From JAGOTP01 sp964600845 (lineage in GTDB: Bacteria; Patescibacteriota; Patescibacteriia; 2-12-FULL-60-25): a DNA stretch of 64,000 nt. Shown here in pieces: positions 1 to 9,744 of this stretch; the first letter of the stretch is position 1, and every line of letters starts with the position of its first letter. The stretch covers positions 10,040-74,039 of the forward strand of contig CAZRJW010000003.1 of NCBI GenBank assembly GCA_964600845.1, written 5' to 3'. The notes below the pieces were generated by a model that saw nothing but the letters and a program-made list of their open reading frames with translations, was not told the DNA's origin and ran no database searches. The translations under genes were made by a program, and so were the position numbers.

Positions 1-40
1 CAAGCGGCATACCCTGCCACAGGGGTCATTTCGACATAAT

Positions 41-69
41 AAAGTATCATAAAAAGATGATTTTGTCAA
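41..69 (-). promoter_or_regulatory. Predicted sigma-70 promoter reading off the left edge
   Basis: On the minus strand an exact TTGACA (64-69) is followed after 17 bases by TACTTT (41-46). It points leftward out of the window, so its gene is not visible. The rest of 1-211 is A+T-rich and shows no convincing reading frame. Confidence 0.5.
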
Positions 70-211
70 TCATACTAGTAATAAAATGCTTTACTTCTAC
101 TTATGTTGGCTTCTTCAGCCGTGAAATAATCTACGTAAAAACTACTACTCTCCTCCCCAGCCCAAATCTCATCAAGAGTTAACGAGAAACAAAAAAGACT
201 TCCCTACTAGG

Positions 212-241
212 AAAAATCTCACGCATTGGCGTGAGATTTTT
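212..241 (-). terminator. Rho-independent terminator of the 273-995 gene
   Basis: A perfect 13-base stem (212-224 with 229-241) with a four-base loop, A-run on one side and T-run on the other, lies just after the stop codon of the minus-strand gene. It could work in both directions. Confidence 0.85.
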
Positions 242-272
242 GATTCCGTTTGTTTTTATTCCAACTCCCTCC

Positions 273-995
273 CTATTTTCCCTCTTTCTTCTTGAATGCT
301 TCCAAAGCCGCATCCAATGCTTCCTGCTCTTGTGGAGTAAAGTCCTGCTGCACTGTTGGCTCATAATCGTCATCGTTACTAGGCGATCGAGCAACAACAG
401 CCGACGTATCGGACACGGTCTCTTTGGAGACGGAGGGGACATCCGCATCCATTTTTGGCTTGATTTTCGTCACAGCTCTCAGTACCGTTGTCTGTTCTCT
501 TTCTGGGACGGAACGTTTTGCCCCCGCCTCTCCCGCGGCAGAGCCTCCTGTAAATTCAGTAATGATCGCTTTTGGATCACGTTCAACCACCTCGAAGATC
601 TCAGTCGCCATCGCTCTGCGTAATGCGGGGGCATTTCTTGTTGCTTGATAGGCTGCGTAGGCTGATCTGCCCATTTTTACAACAAGTCCTGGCTTTGCTT
701 TAAATGTAACTCGTACAACACCTTCGCGGGCTTCATTCAGCTCGGCCGACGATGGAACGGGTGGCGGAATCGGAAGCTCACTTAACGAGTTAACAATTCT
801 GTCAGCATTTTTCGGCAGCTTTAAATATCCTGAAAGAATTCTTAAAACCGGGATCTTCTCTTTTGGGGGAAGCTCATTAAATTCCGCCTTAAACTCATCT
901 GTGACTCTGCCTTTAATCAAGGCTTTATCAATTTCTGGCTCAATAGCTCTCGGCTTTTCTGCTCCTGAAGGTGAGTTCTTCTGTTGCATGGTCAT
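273..995 (-). CDS. Hypothetical protein
   Basis: A protein of about 240 residues that I do not recognise. It has no signal peptide or membrane segment. The middle is mixed helix-forming sequence, and the last 60 residues are acidic and low in complexity, ending in a Glu/Ala/Lys-rich helix. The frame is also open from a GTG at 1019, but a -10-like TATACT lies at 1007-1012, so transcription probably starts after that GTG and the ATG at 995 is preferred, giving a leader of only a few bases. It is followed by a clear terminator. Function unknown. Confidence 0.7.
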   Translation of the reverse strand: MTMQQKNSPSGAEKPRAIEPEIDKALIKGRVTDEFKAEFNELPPKEKIPVLRILSGYLKLPKNADRIVNSLSELPIPPPVPSSAELNEAREGVVRVTFKAKPGLVVKMGRSAYAAYQATRNAPALRRAMATEIFEVVERDPKAIITEFTGGSAAGEAGAKRSVPEREQTTVLRAVTKIKPKMDADVPSVSKETVSDTSAVVARSPSNDDDYEPTVQQDFTPQEQEALDAALEAFKKKEGK

Positions 996-1076
996 AGATA
1001 TGTGTAAGTATACACCCACTCTAAGGCAAAAACGATTTCACACAGATCAATTAGCTCAAGGGTATTACTCCCGTGA

Positions 1077-1934
1077 TCAAATGCCCCACATTCCCGTGAT
1101 GTAGCTCGTCGTATACGCAGCCGATCCCCCGTACCGAGAAGAAATATCCCAATCTAAAACCTCAAACGTACTTGGCCCGAGCGTCCGCAACGCAATCCAA
1201 ATCCCCTTTCCAAAATCGAGATGGTCATCTTTCGCCGACCAAAAGAAGGCAGCCGCACTCTGATCAAAGGCGCGAAGGGTTTCTTGGTCCTTTCGAAGAG
1301 CTATTTTCTCTGGAAGATAATGCGACATGTCTGACGACACAATCAGCACCGTGTCTTTGTTGAGGAGTTTTTTCAGCTCTTCGCTCAGACGCTCTGCATC
1401 CTTTCTACTCACATCTGACCGAACAACAATTGGAACGATTTTTGCATTTGGAGCCGTTTCCATCAAAAACGGGATGAGTGCCCCAACCGCGTGCTCTTTT
1501 TGGAAGATGGCTGGTTGGGAAGTCGCAATCTTTGCACGCAGTAATTGATTCACCGCCGCCTCCTCAACCAAAATCTGTTTCTTTCCCCATTGGTAGCGCA
1601 CCTTTGCGGTTGTAATCGTCGTTTGCCCCTGGAAGAAGTGATCTGGTGCGAGAATGATCACGCGTTTTATTTCTGGTCGACAACTCGTGAGCCGTCGAAA
1701 GAGTTTCCAAAGAAGATCCGAGGCGAGCGCGTGATGGTTCACAAGCGCCCCCTTCACAGACGCGCAGCTTTTTGGATCAACCTTCGGAGCAGGCAGCGCA
1801 CGCGCTTGGTCAAAGCGTGCTCGCTCAAGGAATCGTTCCACCGGAATGCTGTTCGGATTCCCTACCCCCAGACACACAAACACCGCCAAGCTGAGCGTGG
1901 CGGTGCGTATGCAACGTGTAAACGTTTGATTCAT
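1077..1934 (-). CDS. amrB: AmmeMemoRadiSam system protein B (Memo family)
   Basis: A Memo-family protein of 285 residues. Family hallmarks are visible: an Ala-Pro-Asp-His-Phe strand end (LAPDHFF), the EHAVGALIPFL segment matching the usual EH-x-(I/V)-E-x-QLPFL, the SSDMSHY motif, and a terminal TSY segment. The second Glu and the Gln of the EH motif are replaced by Gly-Ala, so the metal or substrate site may differ. A hydrophobic N-terminus (residues 8-25) suggests a signal peptide or anchor, which is unusual for the cytosolic family. In other organisms this family occurs with an AMMECR1 domain and a radical-SAM enzyme; neither partner is in this window. The biochemical role of the family is not settled. 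Confidence 0.85.
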   Translation of the reverse strand: MNQTFTRCIRTATLSLAVFVCLGVGNPNSIPVERFLERARFDQARALPAPKVDPKSCASVKGALVNHHALASDLLWKLFRRLTSCRPEIKRVIILAPDHFFQGQTTITTAKVRYQWGKKQILVEEAAVNQLLRAKIATSQPAIFQKEHAVGALIPFLMETAPNAKIVPIVVRSDVSRKDAERLSEELKKLLNKDTVLIVSSDMSHYLPEKIALRKDQETLRAFDQSAAAFFWSAKDDHLDFGKGIWIALRTLGPSTFEVLDWDISSRYGGSAAYTTSYITGMWGI

Positions 1935-1943
1935 GCCTACAAG

Positions 1944-4900
1944 TTAACGAACCGTGATGGTCTGCTCTTCCGAATGCGTAGCAACCGACGGAGTGTCAAA
2001 CCGCTGCATCAGGGCTGGCTCGGCCCGGTACGTTCCGCGAGAAGTTACTTTAACGCGATACTTGAAGTCGCGTGTCTGATCCCCCTTACAAGCGACAAAC
2101 GAGATCGTATTCGACTGCAAGAAGAGCGGCTGTGGCATCTCGAGCGTCGTCTGAGACAGTGGCTGGAGGTTCGCGGGGAGATCATCCTGAATCAGGGCGC
2201 AGCCATCCAGCGAAGACGTCGCGAAACGCGGTACAAGAGTGATGACGAGCTCATCCCCTTCCACGAGCTGATCCAGAGCCTTCGAGGCCTCGTAGCGGCG
2301 TGTAAGCGACAAGGAAGGGTTCTTTGTTGGTAAGCCTGAGACCGGACGGAGATAGCTCAGTACAACTGGTCCAGAAACGTTCAGGATGCGGAAGTTCGCC
2401 ATCTGCACGGGCGATAACACAATCGTTTTGAGCGGAGTCTCCTTGAGCTGAATGGTTTCGGTGCGAGCACCATCCGTCCACTGCATCATGCCATCCTCTG
2501 CGGGAATGTGTTGCAAACGGAAGGCGAGGTAGCGCACCTTCGCCAAAACCGGGAAGGCCTCTGACGACCAATTCTGTTCGATGAAGGCATTCANNNNNNN
2601 NNNNNNNNNNNNNNNNNNNNNNNNNNNNNNNNNNNNNNNNNNNNNNNNNNNNNNNNNNNNNNNNNNNNNNNNNNNNNNNNNNNNNNNNNNNNNGTTTCTG
2701 TACTCACTGCCGACAAAGCCATCCCTGCGCTTGGTTCAAGTGTCACTAACTCCTGACGCACGATGCGTGTCGTTTCAACCTCGAGCGCACGCTCCATGCG
2801 ATCGCTAAACGCTCCTTGAGAAACGCCTACCGTCACAACATGAGATCCAGGCTGAAGTTTTGGAACGGCTACGTACGTCGCCTGGCCAGCTGTGCCCGTT
2901 GCAACGTAATTCACCAGACCAAGCGATGGCGCGTTCAAGCTGAACGTCACTCCTTCACCCGCTCGCAAGCCTGAGCCAAACGCTCGTAGCTTCAAGACGG
3001 GCTGGTCCGTCGTGAGTACACGCGCAGGAATTACCGCATCCACGAAGACTTCTTTCGCCACCTGCAGATTGTGCGTTCCAGCACCTGCGCGGAGATCCGT
3101 TCCGAGAGCAACCGCCGTGACGCGCCACGAGGTCAGGTTATCCGGCAAGACAATCTCGGCCGTTCCCATCCCTTGCGAATCAAGTGCGATGAGACCCGTT
3201 CCTGCAACATCCTTGAACAAACGACGTGCTGCTTGGCCACGGTCACCCGAACCGCCGCCACCCATCTCTGCACCACCGCCGCTAAAGAGCCAATCCCCCA
3301 TGTGCGAGGCGCGCTGGAAGAGCATGCCATCTGCCACATAGGTATTAATCCACTGAAGTGGGTCTTCTTCGTAGAAGCCGCTGACCGCCAAGAGGGATTC
3401 ATCAACGACCGCATACGCAACCTTCGCATCACTCAATCCAGGCTGACCTTCTTTTGCTTTCACTTGAATGCGGACGGTTGCTTTCTCCCCTGGTCGGTAA
3501 CTCGTTTTATCACTTGTCACTTGCACATCGAGTGTTCGATCCTCTTTATCCAAGAACACGACGACATCTGACGTGAAGAAACGACGACCACTAAAGACTA
3601 CGCCGCGCAACGTCGCATTTGGAATAAGCGATTCACTGAACGTCGTTTCCCACGAGGCCGACGTCGAGCGCACAACCTGTTTGATGCCACGCGACAACGT
3701 GAGGAACAATACGCCCGGCCCCTGACGCACATCAAAGGTCGAGGTCCCCATCTGGAACGTTGGCTTCAAGACCTCACCGACATGGACATCGCGATTATCA
3801 CCTTTTCCTTCAAGGATGAGGTGGGGCGCCGTATCACCCGCTCCCGCCGGCAGATACCAACCCCGAGCGATGGAAGTCGTGAAGCGTGAATAATGTTCTT
3901 TTCCATCTTCGGCTTGAACTGAAATTTCATAGAACTCACGGTCGTCCTGGAACGGGAATGTGTAACGCGCACGACCGTTTCCATCCGTTTCAAGCGTGAA
4001 GTCAACCGGTGGATCCTGCCGACGTTCATAGCGATAGTACGGAACGACTTTCTTTTCGATTGCGTCGTACCATACGCCATCCTGAATCCGTTCATACCGC
4101 ACCCCGATCACCTGACCACGCAGTTTGCGACCAGACCAGACGGCTCCAACTTCATCCAGTTCTTTTGAGAGATCACGGCGATAGGTCTGGAGCGTGAGCT
4201 CTGCACGATCCCTTACTTCTTTTACATCTCCGCGGAGATCAATCTCAGCCCCAACGACCTCCGCCATCGCTGAACCAACGATCTGCGCTTCTTCGCCCTC
4301 CATCGGATAGATCGCCACCATGAGCTGTTCCGTATTCCGACATGGGTCTGCTAAGCGCTCGCTACAAACAACCGGCAAGGTCTTCACCGCCAGATCCAAA
4401 CGTCCTTGATCGTCGAGCATCATTTCCTGATCAGATACGGTTGCCTCTCCCTGCGAAATGCGAACGCCTACGCGTGCCTTTGGCACAGGAGCTCCACTGA
4501 AGAAGGAGGCCTGGATACGCGCTTGCGCTTCTTGTCCGGCAAACAACCGTTTCGCTGAGAGCGTCACATCCAGGTAGTAGGCTGGTTTTGCAAAGGCTCG
4601 GATTTCAACAGAACGCGAAGTGACAAGCTCGCCATCGCGAAGCAAATCTAATTGGTAATAGCCTGGCGTCACATTTTTCCAAGAAAGACTCGCCTCATAT
4701 CGTCCCGCTGTATCGAGGGACAATGGAACAGATGCGTAGGTTCGATCACGGCCATTCACGAGATCTTCGACGTACGAGGGTTTCGTCAATCGGAGCTCTA
4801 CTTGTCCAAGGCGACTCGTGCGATCACGATCTTGAACGATCCCTGCGACCTTCATCTCATCGCTTGTGCGATAGAGTGGACGATCTGGATAGATATAGCC

Positions 4901-6553
4901 CCAGGTCCGCTCATGCGCACGCGCAAAACGGTCAAACGAGCTGTAGCCAAAGGAAGGACCAACCACGCTCAATGCACGAACAGGTCCATTTGCATCACCC
5001 AGACGAACAATCGTTACCACTGGATCAGCAGATGAACTGGTCGCATTCAATGTCGCTGGTGTTGGCGCACGCGCTACACCAGCCGCGTCTGTAAGGTACG
5101 CCTGACCTCCATCCATACGAACCGGTAGGGAGCTAAGTGGCTGTTGTGTTTCAACGTTCACCGCCCAGACGACCAACTGGTCTTTGTCGGCCACCACATA
5201 CGAAGCAATGTTTGTGACCTGTACAAACATCCACGCCTCTCCTGGGCCAGATGCGAGACGCACGATGTACCATCCCTGCTCCGTAAATTTCGGGAGAGTT
5301 ACGAGCTCGTTATCGCGCTCGGAAGGACGGAAGATCGGAAGATCTGCTTTAAAGGCTTCTGTTTTTGCGATGTCTTTGTACTGACCCAAGTTATCGGTAG
5401 ATCCAAACGAATAGCTATACGGCAAGCGCTTCGCCAAAAACTGCGCCGCCTCGTCCTCGGTCAAACGGTAGCCGGTAACAGAAACGGTCGATGACGCAGA
5501 GACTGCGTTCCCACTTCGTGAGAACGGCACGGAAATCGCATCTCCAACATAAGCTTCTTGGAATTCTGTGTAGACGCGAAGCCAGGTATTGCTCGCGTCC
5601 GACGTTGCATCCCCTGTCTGGAATTGGAGAACCACGTCTTCCGGTAATGCAAGTCCTTCAGCGGTCAGCCCCTGCTTCAGGCGTACCGTATAGAGTGTTG
5701 CGTTGCTCCAGGGTTTTGCAGGCAAGAACACGATCCGGCGGCCGTTCACTTGGAAATATCCTTCGGTCGCTGGGGTGATCTCAATGCTAGAGGTGACGTT
5801 CGAAAAGCCTTGCGCATTCAAGACAAGCTCAAGCGAAGCATCAAGCGGAACGGCATTGGCGTTATTCGCTGGTAAGCTTGAAACGAGTTCTAACTGATCC
5901 GTCGTTTGCACAGCCCAAGAATAATCGCGGGGTGTTGTTTCTTCGGTAGACGAACTGCTCTGAATCGAAGCCGGCAAGGCTACACGAATCACTTGATCAG
6001 AGGGAACCGCAGCGAGATACACACGGAAGGTATCCTCAGAGACACGCTCAACCTCTTCAATCCGGCCCGTATCGACCCGCAACGTACGCTGAACTTGCTC
6101 CGGTGAAAGAGCTACCTTGGAACGTAAAATGAGCGCTGACTGGTCAGCGACTTTTGGTGTTTCTGGATCGGCATAGATTTGAAACGCATCATTTGCCTGA
6201 GCCGCAGGGATCAAAATACGACCGAGTGAATCGATCGAACCAGACAAACCGGCCTTATCGCCCCGAACATTCATAAACAACACGAGGGCACACATCGCGA
6301 TCGCAAAACCAGCTCCGGCACCGCCAAGCATAAGACGAAGCGTCTCGCGGAACGTGCGACGCGGAGCTTCTGGCGTGGGCTCCATCACCTGCACGGTTTC
6401 CGCTGCTTCTTTTTGCAAACGTTCCGCCAACGACAAAAGCTGCTGCTTGTGCAGGATTTTTGTTTCTGGTCGCAGCTCCGCTGGCTCGTGGCCAACGTCT
6501 TGTAGCATGCGCTCCACCGGATCTTGGGAGAGGGAAGGGATATTATGTTCCAT
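1944..6553 (-). CDS. Membrane-anchored alpha-2-macroglobulin-like protein, interrupted by assembly gap
   Basis: One gene broken by the 100-N gap at 2594-2693. Both sides are open into the gap. The left side reads NAFIEQNW... into what looks like the last helices of the thioester domain and a C-terminal MG10/receptor-binding-like domain. The right side gives about 1286 residues: a cytosolic N-terminus (1-75), one transmembrane segment (about 76-95, Arg-rich before it, so N-in), a bacterial Ig-like domain (about 222-314), macroglobulin domains with the MG2 motif YIYPDRPLYR (553-562), and the A2M motif LPDNLTSWR (1136-1144). The thioester CxEQ region is expected inside the gap. Related bacterial proteins trap proteases outside the cytoplasmic membrane. 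The start overlaps the stop of the sigma-factor gene by 11 bases, so the two are translationally coupled. The two frames agree only if the true missing length leaves remainder 2 on division by 3. Confidence 0.88.
2594..2693. other. Assembly gap (100 N) inside the macroglobulin gene
   Basis: Exactly 100 N, the usual placeholder for a scaffold join of unknown length. The homology on either side suggests that several hundred bases of the thioester domain are missing, which is inference from the family layout. Confidence 0.99.
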
Positions 6554-7112
6554 ACAATTTCTTGTACTTAGCGCTCAAACGGGCCGTCGCTCGATAGACG
6601 AGGACCGCAGCATGATTCGGACTGATTTGAAGGAGAGAGGCAATCTCAGCCGCTTCTTGTTCCCCAAAGAACTTCAAGTCTAATATTTCCTGATCGCGTG
6701 GAGAGAGCGTTTTAATAACTTCCAGTAATTTTGTTTTTTCTAAAGCGAGCTCGGCGTGTACTTCGGGCGAAGGAAGCTTTGAAGGGAACTCACGGGCGGG
6801 CCCTTCTTCATCGATGTCATCCATCGATTCGTCCATGCGGACCGACATACTCCGCCAATGATCGATCATGAGGTTCGACGCCACCCGAAACAACCAGGCG
6901 CCCAGCGAAACTCCTTGCCAGTTTATGGAAGGAACGTGCTGACAAAACTTCATGAAGGTTTTTGAAACTAAATCTTCTGCGGTCTCTCGATGTCCGCAAC
7001 GCTTGAGGCAAAATCCGTACACCCGATCGGCATAGGCGTCGTACACGGCCCCTATCCCCTCTGGCCCCGCCTTTGCCCGTCGAAGAAGCTCTTCGTCGCC
7101 GTGCACTTCCAT
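6543..7112 (-). CDS. ECF-type RNA polymerase sigma factor
   Basis: A sigma-70 family protein of about 189 residues. Region 2 is recognisable (YDAYADRVYGFCLKRC, then AEDLVSKTFMKF and LFRVASNLMIDHWR), a short acidic linker follows, and region 4 is LSPRDQEILDLKFFGEQEAAEIASLL with a helix-turn-helix. The frame is open to 7169, but the upstream 19 residues are hydrophobic and unlike the family, so the ATG at 7112 (MEVHGDEEL) is preferred. It overlaps the start of the macroglobulin gene by 11 bases. ECF genes are usually followed by their anti-sigma factor; here the following gene has a cytosolic N-terminus plus one membrane span and could fill that role (inference). Confidence 0.9.
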   Translation of the reverse strand: MEVHGDEELLRRAKAGPEGIGAVYDAYADRVYGFCLKRCGHRETAEDLVSKTFMKFCQHVPSINWQGVSLGAWLFRVASNLMIDHWRSMSVRMDESMDDIDEEGPAREFPSKLPSPEVHAELALEKTKLLEVIKTLSPRDQEILDLKFFGEQEAAEIASLLQISPNHAAVLVYRATARLSAKYKKLYGT

Positions 7113-7284
7113 ATAACGGTTAAAGTAAAAGAAGAATGACAAAGGGAGTATAGCAAAGCCCAGGGTCAACGAATAGCGATCGTGTTCAATTATTTGGCCT
7201 TTATTTTTCCTTATTTAAAGCCAAGAATATCTTCTTGAACCCAAAAGAGCACTAATCCGGAAATAGGGTTTATAGGGCCCCAAA

Positions 7285-8151
7285 CTACCACCCACTACTT
7301 GAACCGCCACCACCGGAACGGCCACCACCAAATCCACCCCCGGAAGATCCGCCACCGAACCCACCTCCTCCTCGAAATATTCCTGAAAGGATGCCTGAAA
7401 AAAATCCTGTTGCTACACCCGAGAAAAAGCTCCTAAATACCGGTCGTGGCCGTCCCGTGAGAACCGAAAATAGATACGTCGCCCCATAAGCGAGAAGAGC
7501 GAGGACAAACCCAAGGAGAAATCGCCCGAACGCGATAACCAAAAAGAAAATAACAATCAGTAAAAGGGCACCGACTCCAGGCGGTAAGCGTTGAATGAAT
7601 CGATCCGTCGCCTCCACAAACGCGCCTGTTCCAGATGATGCAGCTATACCATCACCCTCTTCGTACCCGCTCAACGTAGACTCGATTTCAAACTGGATCT
7701 GGCTGAGTGCATCGTAATAGCGTTCTTCTTTAAGGAAAGGGGTCGCGCGTTGAATGATCCTCGCACTTGCTGCGTCGGTGAGCTGGGATTCCAGACCATA
7801 GCCAACTTCGATCCGGATCTTTCGATCTTGAACGGCAGCCACGACCAAAACACCTGTATCCTGGTCACGCTTCCCGATCCCCCACTCTTTAAACAATTGT
7901 ACCGCGTAGGAATCGATGGTTTCTTCCTTCGTTGTAGGGACGGTGACAAGTGCAATTTCGTAGGTGGAACGCTTCTCATATGCCTGCGTCGTGCTCTCAA
8001 GATCGGCTTCTTCTTCGACAGAGAGAACCTGCGCAAAATCGTTTACAAAGCCCTCTGGAGTACCGGGCGAAACATATGCACCAACAGCAAGCGGGATGAA
8101 GAGAAAACAGATCGCGATCAGACCCATCCCTTGTCGGAATACAGAGATCAT
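7285..8151 (-). CDS. TPM-domain membrane protein (YgcG-like)
   Basis: A protein of 288 residues: signal peptide or anchor (about 8-25), a TPM domain (about 28-160) with the family motifs VNDFAQVLS, EWGIGKRDQDTGVLVV and RKIRIEVGYGLE, two or three hydrophobic segments (about 195-250), and a Gly/Ser-rich tail ending in GGGGSSSGW. TPM domains of this kind are exported; some have acid phosphatase activity. A GGAG Shine-Dalgarno sequence lies about 4 bases before the ATG. It is a paralogue of the 8365-9162 gene, on the other side of tRNA-Leu. Confidence 0.88.
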   Translation of the reverse strand: MISVFRQGMGLIAICFLFIPLAVGAYVSPGTPEGFVNDFAQVLSVEEEADLESTTQAYEKRSTYEIALVTVPTTKEETIDSYAVQLFKEWGIGKRDQDTGVLVVAAVQDRKIRIEVGYGLESQLTDAASARIIQRATPFLKEERYYDALSQIQFEIESTLSGYEEGDGIAASSGTGAFVEATDRFIQRLPPGVGALLLIVIFFLVIAFGRFLLGFVLALLAYGATYLFSVLTGRPRPVFRSFFSGVATGFFSGILSGIFRGGGGFGGGSSGGGFGGGRSGGGGSSSGW

Positions 8152-8182
8152 ACTACTCCATTCAGTATATCAGGCTCGTGAA

Positions 8183-8216
8183 AACAAAAACGCACTCCTG
8201 TGAGCGCGTTTTTGTT
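8183..8216 (-). terminator. Terminator of tRNA-Leu
   Basis: Perfect 11-base inverted repeat (8183-8193 with 8206-8216) ending in a T-run on the minus strand, starting at the tRNA 3' end. Confidence 0.8.
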
Positions 8217-8300
8217 GGTGGCCGAAGTGGGAATCGAACCCACATGCCGTGAGGCCACGGAGTTTAAGTCCGTTGCGTATACCAGTTCCGCCATTCGGCC
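8216..8300 (-). tRNA. tRNA-Leu (anticodon TAA)
   Basis: An 85-base gene. The 7-base acceptor stem pairs GGCCGAA with TTCGGCC, the discriminator is A and CCA is encoded. The anticodon stem ACGGA/TCCGT closes the loop CTTAAAC, giving anticodon TAA. A long variable arm, as in Leu tRNAs, precedes the T-arm GTGGGTTCGATTCCCAC. No intron is seen. Confidence 0.96.
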
Positions 8301-8319
8301 GCGTGCTGTAACGCAAGGG

Positions 8320-8348
8320 TTTGTAGCATGTAGAAACAAAAACGACAA
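8320..8348 (-). promoter_or_regulatory. Promoter of tRNA-Leu
   Basis: TTGTCG (8343-8348), 17-base spacer, TACAAA (8320-8325) on the minus strand, about 20 bases before the tRNA 5' end. Confidence 0.6.
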
Positions 8349-8364
8349 ACCCCTTTTCCCCTCC

Positions 8365-9162
8365 CTACCAGCTCCCACTCGACCCGCCGCCGCCCGAACT
8401 TCCGCCTCCAAATGAATCGTTTGAACTGCTCGAACTTGAAGAGGAACTCCTCGAAGACGCGTTGGATTTTGAGGAAGAACTACTCCAGGAAGAACCTGCA
8501 CTTCCGCCAGACGCTGAGCCGAAGTTGCGTACCTTTAGGACAATATAGATCGCCACTATAGCCATCGCGAGCGCTCCAAAAAGCATCAATGCGACAAGAC
8601 TCCAGAAGATACGCTCACCCACACTTATCTCCCTTGGTCCTTCAGAGACACTCAAGGGGACATCGCCCGTCTCAGCAGTCGTAATGATCGCGGTCGTTAT
8701 TTGATCGATCGCACCCGGATAGTCGCCTGCTCTTAGCAGCGGCTTAGCTTGCGCAATCATCTGTGCACTTTTTGCATCGGTCACAACCGATTCTAATCCA
8801 TAGCCAACTTCAATCCGAAGTTTTCGATCTTGAATCGCGGTCAAAAAGAGGATGCCGTTGTCTTTTTCTTTTTTGCCGATCCCCCATTCTTCGAACAGCT
8901 TCACGGCGTAGGTTTCAATCGATTCATCGCCAGTCGAAGCGATGGTTACGATCGCAATCTCGTTCGAAGTGAGGGCCGCATGCGCGCGAATCTTTTCTCG
9001 CAAGACTGACTCTTGTTCCTCTGTCAGAACATTCGCAAAATCATTGACATACCCACTTGAAACACCCGGAGACGTGTAAGCCCGTACGCCAAACGCGCTT
9101 ACAAAAACACCTCCCACCAGGAGCGCGCCGATCGCGAGTCCTCGTCGAAGGTGTTGTCGCAT
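8365..9162 (-). CDS. TPM-domain membrane protein with Ser/Gly-rich tail
   Basis: A 265-residue paralogue of the 7285-8151 product: N-terminal signal segment (8-28), TPM domain (about 31-165; VNDFANVLT, EWGIGKKEKDNGILFL, RKLRIEVGYGLES), a transmembrane segment (about 188-212) and a tail almost entirely Ser, Gly and Asn that ends GGGGSSGSW. It starts 8 bases after lemA, a pairing seen in many bacteria, where LemA and TPM proteins are co-transcribed at the cell envelope. The low-complexity tail is probably exposed outside or in the cytosol depending on topology, which I cannot fix. Confidence 0.88.
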   Translation of the reverse strand: MRQHLRRGLAIGALLVGGVFVSAFGVRAYTSPGVSSGYVNDFANVLTEEQESVLREKIRAHAALTSNEIAIVTIASTGDESIETYAVKLFEEWGIGKKEKDNGILFLTAIQDRKLRIEVGYGLESVVTDAKSAQMIAQAKPLLRAGDYPGAIDQITTAIITTAETGDVPLSVSEGPREISVGERIFWSLVALMLFGALAMAIVAIYIVLKVRNFGSASGGSAGSSWSSSSSKSNASSRSSSSSSSSSNDSFGGGSSGGGGSSGSW

Positions 9163-9170
9163 ATTGATTA

Positions 9171-9728
9171 CTAGAACGACACGCGAGGCGCGAGCTCGGC
9201 ACCTGCTTGAGCTTGTGTGTATTCAACCGGCGTGAACCCTCCCATCCCAGCAATTACGGACATTGGGAAGCGCTTCACACGTACGTTGTAGCCCTGCACT
9301 TCTTCATTGAAGCGCTGACGTTCAACCGCGATTCGGTTTTCTGTGCCTTCGAGCTGCGACATCAGCGTGGTGACGGTATCGATCGACTTGAGCTGTGGGT
9401 ACTGCTCCATGATGACAAGTAAACGCGAGAAGGCGCTGTTGAGTTCGTCGGCTGCTCCCGCTTTGTCACTAATGGATTGAGCTCCGGCATAACGCGTACG
9501 CGCCTCGGCGATCGCCGTGAAGATCGCTGTTTCTTGTTTCATGCTTCCTTTCACCGCTTCAACTAAGTTTGGGATCAAATCAAAGCGACGCTGATACTGC
9601 GATTCAACCTGCGCCCAGCGACCGGAAACTGCTTCACGACTTGAGACAAGCGAGTTATAGCTCGACAACCCATAGCCGCCCAAGCCGAGCAGAACAAGGA
9701 GGACGATCACGATAATAGCGTTTTTCAT
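9171..9728 (-). CDS. lemA: LemA family membrane protein
   Basis: 185 residues, the usual size. One N-terminal transmembrane helix (3-23) is followed by a helical LemA domain with the signatures YNSLVSSREAVSGRWAQVE, YQRRFDLIPNLVEAVKG and NRIAVERQRFNEEVQGYNV. LemA proteins are N-out, with the helical bundle at the membrane. The gene lies 16 bases after folC and 8 before a TPM gene, so the three probably share a transcript. The function of the family is unclear. Confidence 0.95.
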   Translation of the reverse strand: MKNAIIVIVLLVLLGLGGYGLSSYNSLVSSREAVSGRWAQVESQYQRRFDLIPNLVEAVKGSMKQETAIFTAIAEARTRYAGAQSISDKAGAADELNSAFSRLLVIMEQYPQLKSIDTVTTLMSQLEGTENRIAVERQRFNEEVQGYNVRVKRFPMSVIAGMGGFTPVEYTQAQAGAELAPRVSF

Positions 9729-9744
9729 AGATAAAGAGAGTATA

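Noticed and set aside
1944..2546. Separate gene of 200 residues left of the gap
   Set aside because: The frame stays open upstream into the gap and has the sequence of a macroglobulin C-terminus, so it belongs to the same gene as 2694-6553.
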